Positions 1 through 5,659 of a DNA stretch of 7,107 bases are shown here, one piece after another. The position numbers and the translations under genes were made by a program. Source of the DNA: Spirochaetes bacterium RIFOXYC1_FULL_54_7 (GTDB taxonomy: Bacteria > Spirochaetota > Spirochaetia > Treponematales > UBA12059); assembly GCA_001830645.1 (NCBI GenBank), contig MIBM01000088.1, positions 1 to 7,107 on the forward strand. The letters are read 5' to 3'. Position 1 is the first letter of the stretch, and every line of letters starts with the position of its first letter. The notes beneath the pieces are model-generated. The model was not told where the DNA came from. It did no database searches and saw nothing but the letters and a program-made list of their open reading frames with translations.

Positions 1-37
1 TGCTGCCGGCCACTGATTTCTGGGTTTGATCGATCAT
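1..37 (-). CDS. Possible 5' end of a divergent gene (only 12 codons in window)
   Basis: Reading leftward from an ATG at 37-35, an open frame gives MIDQTQKSVAGS and then leaves the window. The start is preceded by AGGA six bases upstream, a well-placed Shine-Dalgarno sequence. A strong-looking leftward sigma-70 promoter lies about 90 bases further upstream (157-130). Together these suggest a gene divergent from the sigma-54 regulator. Twelve residues are too few to identify a family, and a chance ATG with a chance ribosome site cannot be excluded. Genes divergent from such regulators are often in the same pathway, but that is inference. Confidence 0.35.
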   Translation of the reverse strand, partial: MIDQTQKSVAGS

Positions 38-129
38 AGGATATCCTGTCTACCCGGAAAGCAGACCCATGAAAAGCCACACGCTTCCAGGCATATGGAT
101 CGACACAGGTAGGGAGGGAAGGTTGCAGA

Positions 130-157
130 ATGATACATTCATTGCCCTTTTTGTCAA
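130..157 (-). promoter_or_regulatory. Leftward sigma-70 promoter for the divergent gene
   Basis: On the minus strand there is a perfect -35 box TTGACA (157-152), a 16-base spacer and a -10 box TATCAT (135-130; five of six match the consensus). Transcription would start near 123 and give a leader of about 85 bases before the ATG at 37. The -10 box lies inside a short inverted repeat, GAATG-ATA-CATTC (128-140), which could be an operator. The -35 half overlaps the regulator's rightward promoter. Confidence 0.5.
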
Positions 158-170
158 ATTGCCCTATACT
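142..170 (+). promoter_or_regulatory. Rightward sigma-70 promoter of the sigma-54 regulator gene
   Basis: TTGCCC (142-147; four of six match TTGACA) is separated by exactly 17 bases from TATACT (165-170; five of six match TATAAT). Transcription would start near 177. That leaves a short leader holding the AGGAAAAGG ribosome site (185-193) and the ATG at 200. The arrangement implies housekeeping-sigma expression of the regulator rather than sigma-54 autoregulation. Confidence 0.55.
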
Positions 171-199
171 GTATCAATATCTTCAGGAAAAGGTTGCTC

Positions 200-1984
200 A
201 TGGCCAGGCTCGATACAATACAGGATTACGTCCAGAAAACCACCGAAGCCATCGCATCTGTGCTGGATATGAATGTCATCATCTGCGACGATACCTTGGC
301 AATCATCGGAGACAGCGACTCACGATGGGTAGTCGATGGTGTGACCAGCCTTCATTCCGGTTCCATCCTCGCCAGGGTCATGCGGACAAACAATTGCATC
401 ATACTCTACTCCAAATCCGACAATCCTGCCTGCCGTGAATGCGTGAATCTGGATAAGTGCCAGGTAGAGGCCATGATCGGTGTTCCGATCGAGTACGAGG
501 ACAAAGTAGTAGGGGGTATCGGCATCTTGGCCGAAAACATGGAATCCAGGCAAAGGCTCCAGCAGAAGCAAGAGTACTACCTGTCGTTCATAACCCATAT
601 GTCCGAACTACTGAAAAGCAAACTATCCGAAAAGGAGCAGAACTTCAAACTTCTCCTGCTTCAAGAGCAATTGGCAGCCATATTGAATTCTGTTGATTCC
701 GGCATAATCGCTGTGGACGAACAAGGTTTCCTTGTGCATTGCAATGACGAAGCCGGAGAGATCCTGGGCATTCAGGGTCGTCAACTGGAGGCTCTGAATA
801 TTCAGGAACTGATCAATGAAGATTATATGATCTCCTTTCTGGAATACGGACCCGCATTCAGAAACAAAGAACTAGTGCTTCATGGAGCACACAAACAAAC
901 CCATGCGATCATTTCCGGCAAGAAAATAATGGTCAATGCAGCGAATTGTGGTGCAATTCTCTTCTTAAAAAGGCTGTCTGATGTGTACGACGAGGTAGCG
1001 GCAGTCCATCTTCCTGACAGGGAGGGGTTCGGTGCGATCATTGGCAAGAGCGATACCATCCAGAAGGTCGTTGAGCAGGCCACCAGGATAGCTGAAGGCT
1101 TCTCAACAATTCTGATACAGGGTGAAAGCGGCACAGGCAAGGAAGTATTCGCCAAGGCCATCCATGCTGCCGGCAAGACATGCAAAGGATCCTTCATCGC
1201 TATCAATTGTGCAGCGATTCCTGAAAGCCTCCTGGAAAGCGAACTCTTCGGTTATGAAGAAGGTGCTTTTTCAGGCGCTGTGAAAGGTGGCCGGATCGGC
1301 AGATTCCAGCAGGCCAACGGCGGCACGTTGTTCCTGGACGAAATCGGAGAAATGCCACTCCTGCTGCAGACCAAGCTCCTGCGGGTCCTGCAGGATCGCA
1401 GCATCATACGATTGGGAGGCAACAAGCCTATCACCATTGACGTCCGGGTCATTGCGGCAACCAACAGGGATATCGATTCGATGGTCAAAGCCAGCGAATT
1501 CCGTGAGGACCTCTATTACCGCCTCAACGTAATTCCCTTGCATATACCGCCACTAAGGGAAAGACCTGAAGATATTCCCATCCTGCTTGACCACTTCCTT
1601 GCAGAGGCACTGAGGCGGATGGACAGGAAGATCGGGGGCTTTTCGGCAGAGAGTCTGGACATACTGTCCAGATATCAGTGGAAGGGCAACGTGAGGGAAC
1701 TTGCGAATGTCGTGGAATATTGTGCTACCATGACCCGGAATTATTTCATAACGACAAATGACCTGCCGCCCAAGATAGTGAATGACCTGTTGCAAAAGGA
1801 TCCAGACGAAAGCGCCCACGGCCAACTGGGCATCGAAAGGCTTGAAAACCTTGAAAAAGGCCACATCATGAATGCCATCAAATTATACGGAGATACCCTG
1901 AACGGCAAAACCCTTGCCGCGAATGCTCTGGGGATCAGTCTGGCTACCCTGTACCGGAAACTGAAGCAGTACAGCATAACCTGA
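200..1984 (+). CDS. Sigma-54-dependent transcriptional activator (sensor, PAS, AAA+, Fis HTH)
   Basis: This is a 594-residue bacterial enhancer-binding protein that would remodel RNA polymerase-sigma-54 using ATP. Residues 1-140 form a GAF-like sensor with a Cys-x2-Cys-x5-Cys cluster (C78, C81, C87), followed by a probable coiled linker. A PAS-like domain spans about 158-262. The AAA+ domain runs from about 277 to 510. It shows Walker A GESGTGKE (308-315), the sigma-54 contact loop as GAFSGA (355-360) instead of GAFTGA, Walker B LFLDE (ending D380, E381), AATN (419-422), arginines in FREDLYYRL (R435, R441) and WKGNVREL (494-501). A Fis-type helix-turn-helix closes the protein (about 568-592, ALGISLATLYRKL). 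No phosphoreceiver domain is present, so a ligand or redox signal is more likely than a histidine kinase. The ATG at 200 follows AGGAAAAGG; a TTG at 194 would add two residues. The likely target is the convergent operon with a -24/-12 promoter at 4671-4655. Confidence 0.95.
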   Translation: MARLDTIQDYVQKTTEAIASVLDMNVIICDDTLAIIGDSDSRWVVDGVTSLHSGSILARVMRTNNCIILYSKSDNPACRECVNLDKCQVEAMIGVPIEYEDKVVGGIGILAENMESRQRLQQKQEYYLSFITHMSELLKSKLSEKEQNFKLLLLQEQLAAILNSVDSGIIAVDEQGFLVHCNDEAGEILGIQGRQLEALNIQELINEDYMISFLEYGPAFRNKELVLHGAHKQTHAIISGKKIMVNAANCGAILFLKRLSDVYDEVAAVHLPDREGFGAIIGKSDTIQKVVEQATRIAEGFSTILIQGESGTGKEVFAKAIHAAGKTCKGSFIAINCAAIPESLLESELFGYEEGAFSGAVKGGRIGRFQQANGGTLFLDEIGEMPLLLQTKLLRVLQDRSIIRLGGNKPITIDVRVIAATNRDIDSMVKASEFREDLYYRLNVIPLHIPPLRERPEDIPILLDHFLAEALRRMDRKIGGFSAESLDILSRYQWKGNVRELANVVEYCATMTRNYFITTNDLPPKIVNDLLQKDPDESAHGQLGIERLENLEKGHIMNAIKLYGDTLNGKTLAANALGISLATLYRKLKQYSIT

Positions 1985-1999
1985 ACACCCTGTCGGAAC

Positions 2000-2029
2000 C
2001 CTGCTCCCGCGATCAGCCACAGGAGCAGG
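2000..2029. terminator. Inverted repeat between convergent genes, possible bidirectional terminator
   Basis: Perfect 8-base arms, CCTGCTCC (2000-2007) and GGAGCAGG (2022-2029), enclose a 14-base loop. The hairpin sits in the 89-base gap between two converging stop codons (1984 and 2074), where termination in both directions is needed. No T-run follows on either strand, so it is not a classical intrinsic terminator; it may be a weak one, or a 3'-end stabilising hairpin. Confidence 0.35.
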
Positions 2030-2073
2030 ATTCAAAGTTACAGGTCCTCCAGGGCCATAGCATACCAAGCGGA

Positions 2074-3174
2074 CTAACAGTTGCCTCCGGTCAATGCAAG
2101 GTTTCTTATCTCGAGGGCGGACATTCCGCCGAAGCCAAGATTGTCGGTGTTTCTACCGGTACCTGAAAAATCCTCTCCCAGCATGATCTCCCCGAGATGA
2201 ACCACCAGATCCATGGCCCTTACCGATATGCCCAGTTGCTTTCCAAGGGCAACCAGAGGCACAAGTCCCATAGGTATATCTTCGTACAAGTACCGGGTTC
2301 TCAGGGTGCCTGGGGCTTTGATACCTGCATAAGCTGATACTTTCTTCATGATATCCGAAATGTCGTGTCCAGTGGTGTTGTACTCGATGCGGTACTGGTC
2401 GGTCAGGGTAAACAGGTCCTTATCCGGCACAAGGCCCATGGCCATACCGATTGCCACACGTTCACCATCCATAGCCTCCAGCAGCCGGCCAATGCTCGGA
2501 CTGATACCCTCATGATAATAGAGAAATGTCCTCCCGCCCTCGATGGTCGAAGCATTCAGTAGGGTAGGGGCAGGATGTACGATGGGATTGGTGTTGTCCA
2601 GGCTGGTCACCAGAACGTTGTCGGCAGCTTCCACCTCCGGAAGGTCAGCACCCATGGCGGCCATCACAAGATGGTTCCTGTCTGCCGGTAGCGTAGCAAC
2701 AAGGATGCGTTCCTTTTTCCCGGCTACTTCTACAAAGCCTGGCTTCGTGGACCTGCAGGCGAACAGAAGGGTATTGCTTTCTGCAATCGGGATTGCATGG
2801 ACGCACCCCCCAACTTCAAGCGCCTTCCTGAAGGCAAAAGCGCCGAAGGTTCCACCAGGATGAAGGAAAATTATCTGTCCAGGCTTCAGATACGGTGCAC
2901 AGGCTTTGGCCAGACTGTCATGATACATAGATGGATTGACGACCATGACAATATCGGCTCCATCCACCACCTCCTGCATGGAAGTACTTACCAGGAACGG
3001 ACACACGCTGAGACTGTAGACACCGCTCAGGGTAATAGTACCCAGTGCATTGATTGCTTCTACAGTTTCCACGCTGCAATCATACAGCCGGACTTCGCAA
3101 CCCCGGCTGGAAAGATAACCTGCCATGGCCTGGCCGCCATTGCCGGCGCCCAGGATTGCATATATTTTTTTCAT
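2074..3174 (-). CDS. Octopine/nopaline (opine) dehydrogenase-family NAD(P) oxidoreductase
   Basis: This 366-residue protein belongs to the family whose members reductively join an alpha-keto acid to an amino acid, or reverse that reaction, using NAD(P)H. The N-terminal Rossmann domain begins KKIYAILGAGNGG with the dinucleotide motif GAGNGG at 9-14. The C-terminal opine-dehydrogenase domain carries NPIVHPAPTLLNAS (H200 in the place of the family's conserved histidine) and RYLYEDIPMGLVP (294-306), both characteristic. The length is normal for the family. The frame extends upstream to 3225, but that would overlap the carrier gene and add 17 unrelated residues; the ATG at 3174 starts directly on the Rossmann strand. 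It lies 13 bases after the carrier's stop codon, with GGGG and AGGG just upstream, so the two genes are surely co-transcribed. The substrate cannot be read from sequence: N-(carboxyalkyl) amino acids are plausible, but bacterial members are mostly uncharacterised. Confidence 0.88.
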   Translation of the reverse strand: MKKIYAILGAGNGGQAMAGYLSSRGCEVRLYDCSVETVEAINALGTITLSGVYSLSVCPFLVSTSMQEVVDGADIVMVVNPSMYHDSLAKACAPYLKPGQIIFLHPGGTFGAFAFRKALEVGGCVHAIPIAESNTLLFACRSTKPGFVEVAGKKERILVATLPADRNHLVMAAMGADLPEVEAADNVLVTSLDNTNPIVHPAPTLLNASTIEGGRTFLYYHEGISPSIGRLLEAMDGERVAIGMAMGLVPDKDLFTLTDQYRIEYNTTGHDISDIMKKVSAYAGIKAPGTLRTRYLYEDIPMGLVPLVALGKQLGISVRAMDLVVHLGEIMLGEDFSGTGRNTDNLGFGGMSALEIRNLALTGGNC

Positions 3175-3187
3175 CCCTGGTACCCCA

Positions 3188-4600
3188 TTAGAAGGGCCCC
3201 CAGTTGATCTGGACTGCGACTGCAAGGATCAACAGAATCCAGACGCTCCACTTGAGTACCAGAGGGAAAGCAAACCTGAACCATTTTGAAAACGGTATGC
3301 CTGCCAGTCCAATGGCCGCCATCACAACCGGGTGAGTCGGTGTTATCATATTCCAGTAGCCATCACCGCAAGTGAAAGCCAGTACTGCCGTCTGGCGGGT
3401 CACATCGCTCAGATCGCTCAGGGCAGACATGATGGGCATTACAACTACAGCCTGCCCGCTTGAAGAAGGGATGGCAAAGTTTATGAAGCCTTGGGCTATA
3501 TACATGCCCCAGGCAGTAAAGGTCCTGTTCAGATGAGTCAGGGGTATGGACAGCCCATAGACCACGGTGTCAATGATGTTACCGGAATCCATTATCACAA
3601 GCAAGGCGCGGGAAAGGCCGACTATGACGGCTGCACTGGTCATATCGCCAGCACCTTTAAGAAACTCGTCCATGATCTTGTCAAAATCCCTACCATGGGT
3701 GATGAAGCCAACCAGTAAACCCATTGCAAGGAACAAAGCCGAGATCTCCGCAAAATACCAACCGTATTTCAATACGCCGAAGATCATGACCGCTATAGTT
3801 GCCAACAATACGAGCAGAACGAGTTTGTGCTTGCCCGTCATCTCAATATCGAACTGCTGCTTGATATCCACACCCTGCATGGATTCCGGTATCAGGCCAT
3901 TCGTGTCCAGACGATGTTTTTTGCCATACCTGATGGTGTGGTGGATGGCGATCACCAGACCACCTACCATGAGGACCAGGCGTAGACCTATCCCGGAAAA
4001 CAGAGGCAACTGTGCAATGCCTTGGGCTATACCTGTGTTGAAAGGGTTCAGCACGCCGGCAGAATAACCGCAATACACACCGACAACGACCATGGACACT
4101 CCTACGATGGGATCAAAACCCATGGCGTAGGCCATAGCGGTAAGTATGACGATAAACGGCAAGGTTTCCTCTGCCATGCCGAAGGTTGCACCTCCAACGG
4201 CAAAGGCGGTCATCACAATGGCAATCAGAAGTCCTTCTTTACCTGCAAACTTCTTGATGAGTCTGCCAAGGCCGGCATTGATGGCTCCACTCCTGGTTAT
4301 CAACCCGAACACACCGCCTACTACAAATACAAAGGCTATGATCTCGGAAGCCTTGACCAGACCGTTGAAAACCGAAGCGAACAAATCACCTACACCAATA
4401 GGGCTTTGATCAGTTGCCTGGTACGAGCCTGGAACTACGATGGTACGCTTGGTGCCCTCGTCGACAGCCCTCTCATATTTGCCTGCCGGGACAATGTAGG
4501 TAAGAATTCCAGCCGCAAGTATCATCATCATCAGCAGCGCCGCTGTGCTCGGCATCCTGAAAGGTAATTTACCGGCTTCCTTGGTTGTTTCCTGTGCCAT
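3188..4600 (-). CDS. YfcC/DcuC-family (C4-dicarboxylate anaerobic carrier type) membrane transporter
   Basis: This is a 470-residue inner-membrane secondary transporter with about ten or more hydrophobic segments and a cytoplasmic-looking charged loop around 224-260. Family signatures are GMAEETLPF (141-149), NPFNTGIAQGIAQLP (185-199), the re-entrant-type IPSSSGQAVVVMPIMS (387-402) and CGDGYWNMITPTHP (411-424). The same blocks occur in Escherichia coli YfcC, which is annotated as a putative basic amino-acid or dicarboxylate carrier without a firm substrate. The frame is open to 4735, but the sigma-54 promoter lies inside that extension, and the extension has no ribosome site at its TTG. The ATG at 4600 has AGGAG nine bases upstream. 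The gene is first in the operon, followed by the opine-dehydrogenase homologue, which suggests uptake or exchange of that enzyme's substrate or product. Confidence 0.9.
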   Translation of the reverse strand: MAQETTKEAGKLPFRMPSTAALLMMMILAAGILTYIVPAGKYERAVDEGTKRTIVVPGSYQATDQSPIGVGDLFASVFNGLVKASEIIAFVFVVGGVFGLITRSGAINAGLGRLIKKFAGKEGLLIAIVMTAFAVGGATFGMAEETLPFIVILTAMAYAMGFDPIVGVSMVVVGVYCGYSAGVLNPFNTGIAQGIAQLPLFSGIGLRLVLMVGGLVIAIHHTIRYGKKHRLDTNGLIPESMQGVDIKQQFDIEMTGKHKLVLLVLLATIAVMIFGVLKYGWYFAEISALFLAMGLLVGFITHGRDFDKIMDEFLKGAGDMTSAAVIVGLSRALLVIMDSGNIIDTVVYGLSIPLTHLNRTFTAWGMYIAQGFINFAIPSSSGQAVVVMPIMSALSDLSDVTRQTAVLAFTCGDGYWNMITPTHPVVMAAIGLAGIPFSKWFRFAFPLVLKWSVWILLILAVAVQINWGPF

Positions 4601-4609
4601 ATCGATCAA

Positions 4610-4614
4610 CTCCT
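4610..4614 (-). promoter_or_regulatory. Ribosome binding site deciding the carrier start
   Basis: AGGAG on the minus strand lies nine bases before the ATG at 4600. It fixes the carrier's start there rather than at the upstream TTG (4735), and it lies downstream of the predicted sigma-54 transcription start (about 4645). Confidence 0.7.
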
Positions 4615-4654
4615 GTTCCGGTTTGAACCGGCATTGTGGGACGTACCCTATCCC

Positions 4655-4671
4655 AAGCAATAATCGTGCCA
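4655..4671 (-). promoter_or_regulatory. Sigma-54 (-24/-12) promoter of the carrier-dehydrogenase operon
   Basis: The minus strand reads TGGCACGATTATTGCTT. This matches the consensus TGGCAC-N5-TTGC(A/T) at every defined position, and the invariant GG (4670-4669) and GC (4658-4657) are separated by the required ten bases. Transcription would start near 4645, leaving a leader of about 45 bases with AGGAG before the carrier ATG. A sigma-54 activator is encoded just beyond the end of this operon. Confidence 0.88.
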
Positions 4672-4755
4672 TATGCTTGCATTGACCCTGCAACAGGAAT
4701 CCGGGGTGATATATGCCGGTTTTGACTGTATTCAACTGAAAAAAATGAAAACGGA

Positions 4756-4791
4756 ATTTTTCAATATGAGAATATTCTCATATTGAAAAAT
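4756..4791. promoter_or_regulatory. Perfect 36-bp palindrome, candidate enhancer site for the sigma-54 activator
   Basis: The left arm ATTTTTCAATATGAGAAT is followed immediately by its exact reverse complement, with the centre between 4773 and 4774. The centre lies about 128 bases upstream of the predicted sigma-54 transcription start, within the usual range for upstream activator sites bound by Fis-type helix-turn-helix dimers. Each strand reads T-run first and A-run last, the opposite of an intrinsic terminator. The assignment to this regulator is inference from position and symmetry. Confidence 0.6.
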
Positions 4792-4808
4792 CGAAATGAG
4801 GACACTGC

Positions 4809-4937
4809 ATGCTGGCTTTTATAATGCCGGAGAAAGAATTCGGAGACTGGATCGTTGGCGATCACTATCAGATGGCCGAACCAAACAGCGCCCTCAACCG
4901 CTCCACCCGCTTGCGGTTCACACCCATGTCCGAATAG
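4809..4937 (+). CDS. Possible 42-residue small ORF beside the palindrome
   Basis: An ATG at 4809 opens a 42-codon frame (MLAFIMPEKEFGDWIVGDHY and so on, ending FTPMSE) closed by TAG at 4935-4937. It has GAGGA (4798-4802) six bases upstream, a textbook ribosome site. The first 20 codons lie in otherwise non-coding DNA; the rest is antisense to the 3' end of the lipoprotein gene. No membrane segment, known family or clear promoter is visible. Its overlap with an annotated gene and its short length make it a low-confidence call. Confidence 0.2.
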   Translation: MLAFIMPEKEFGDWIVGDHYQMAEPNSALNRSTRLRFTPMSE

Positions 4938-5335
4938 CCCAGCCGTGAAGCAGACTTCACCTGAATCAGGGACTCACCGGCAGGCAGCAGGAACTCCACA
5001 TCGTCCACAAAGCGGAAAAGCGCGGACCGGAACTCGGCATGCATATAAATCGAACCGGTCTCAAGGTGCTCGACCTTTGCGATCCGGCAGCGGGGTTCGG
5101 ACTCGAGCAGACAGACAAGACGGTTCAAAGCCCCCTCGCGGCTGATACCCTCATAGTTCAGTGGCAGTATTGCGGATGGCCCGGATCCAGCCAAGGACGA
5201 GACGCAGTTGGGCGTGTCCGGGCACGGCAGGAAGGCGCCCTGTTCCAGACCGGCCCGGCTCTGTCCAACTCCGGCACAACCGGTGATGGCGATGATACAT
5301 CCTGTTGCCATCAGGGCTGGATATACGGCTTTCAT
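4868..5335 (-). CDS. DUF1499-family predicted lipoprotein
   Basis: This is a 155-residue protein of unknown function. Residues 1-20 form a lipoprotein signal, with a short charged start, a hydrophobic core and the lipobox ITGC ending in the acylated cysteine C20. The mature part contains the DUF1499 hallmark CPDTPNCVSS (38-47) and the C-terminal block SRLGYSDMGVNRKRVERLR (130-148), so the domain is complete. The frame opens upstream to 5422, with other ATG choices at 5422 and 5368. The ATG at 5335 places the signal peptide at the N-terminus and has GGGAAG six bases upstream. A -10-like TATACT (5380-5375) lacks a recognisable -35, so the promoter is uncertain. The gene stands alone, divergent from the DM9-repeat gene. 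The family's biochemical role is not established. Confidence 0.82.
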   Translation of the reverse strand: MKAVYPALMATGCIIAITGCAGVGQSRAGLEQGAFLPCPDTPNCVSSLAGSGPSAILPLNYEGISREGALNRLVCLLESEPRCRIAKVEHLETGSIYMHAEFRSALFRFVDDVEFLLPAGESLIQVKSASRLGYSDMGVNRKRVERLRALFGSAI

Positions 5336-5570
5336 ACCGGGCTTCCCATGGCCTCTTGGTTCAATCATGGAATGAGTATAGCGTACACCGGGGGATGATG
5401 CGATCCTTGTCGGGGGGGCCACTCTTCCTGATCAGTCCCCATCAGGCAGGCAAATCCTCCTGTGTACGCGAAGAGTTAGGGTCCCTACGAGCTCCCGAAC
5501 TGGATCCGAAGCTCCAGACGTAGATCCATCGAGGGTAAAACAGCCAGCCTGCCAGCCGTCCCGACAAACC
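5336..5570. other. Divergent intergenic region, first part
   Basis: Together with the hairpin and promoters that follow, this is a 324-base gap between divergent genes. It is rich in G and C, with a run of seven G at 5412-5418. It holds a 6-base inverted repeat, CCTGAT/ATCAGG (5427-5432 and 5441-5446), and the near-palindrome TAGGGTCCCTA. No credible ORF, tRNA or recognised RNA motif was seen. The only promoter-like element is the weak TATACT on the minus strand at 5380-5375. Confidence 0.5.
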
Positions 5571-5596
5571 TCCGTGATGTTCTACCCCATCACGGA
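5571..5596. promoter_or_regulatory. Hairpin or operator abutting the DM9 gene promoter
   Basis: Perfect 9-base arms TCCGTGATG (5571-5579) and CATCACGGA (5588-5596) surround an 8-base loop. The repeat ends three bases before the -35 hexamer at 5600 and has no T-run after it, so an operator for a dimeric regulator is more likely than a terminator. Confidence 0.4.
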
Positions 5597-5599
5597 TCC

Positions 5600-5633
5600 T
5601 TGACATTGCCATATTTATGACTATATTTATAAT
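5600..5633 (+). promoter_or_regulatory. Two overlapping sigma-70 promoters for the DM9-repeat gene
   Basis: TTGACA (5600-5605) pairs over 16 bases with TATATT (5622-5627). TTGCCA (5606-5611) pairs over 16 bases with TATAAT (5628-5633). The two combinations are shifted by six bases. The spacer holds a direct repeat of ATATTTAT (5611-5618 and 5623-5630). Transcription would start near 5634-5640, just ahead of the AAGGAG ribosome site. Confidence 0.65.
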
Positions 5634-5659
5634 GTTTATTCCACCCCAAGGAGATTCCT

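Noticed and set aside
69..272. Rightward 67-codon frame ahead of the regulator
   Set aside because: No ribosome site, it begins upstream of the regulator's promoter, runs into the regulator in another frame and resembles no known protein.
3175..3225. Upstream extension of the opine-dehydrogenase frame
   Set aside because: It would overlap the carrier's 3' end and put 17 polar residues before the Rossmann strand; the ATG at 3174 fits the family.
4677..4693. TTGCA-N7-TGCAA inverted repeat just above the -24 box
   Set aside because: Arms of only five bases; this size occurs by chance, and there is no independent support.
4601..4735. Upstream extension of the carrier frame
   Set aside because: It begins with TTG without a ribosome site and contains the sigma-54 promoter; AGGAG supports the ATG at 4600.
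4756..4791. Palindrome as an intrinsic terminator of the lipoprotein gene
   Set aside because: The stem is A/T-rich and each strand ends with an A-run rather than a T-run at the 3' side.
4813..4828. Second sigma-54-like site, TGGCTTTTATAATGCC, on the plus strand
   Set aside because: GG and GC are ten bases apart, but other consensus bases are missing and it overlaps the start of the only downstream small ORF; probably chance.
4855..5145. Long plus-strand frame across the lipoprotein gene
   Set aside because: Antisense shadow of the DUF1499 gene, with biased composition and no ribosome site.
5336..5422. Longer start for the DUF1499 lipoprotein
   Set aside because: It would bury the lipoprotein signal behind up to 29 extra residues; the start at 5368 would be at or next to the only -10-like element's transcript start.
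5468..5530. Possible tRNA-like or structured RNA around TAGGGTCCCTA
   Set aside because: No T-loop consensus, no acceptor pairing and no CCA; only short incidental inverted repeats.
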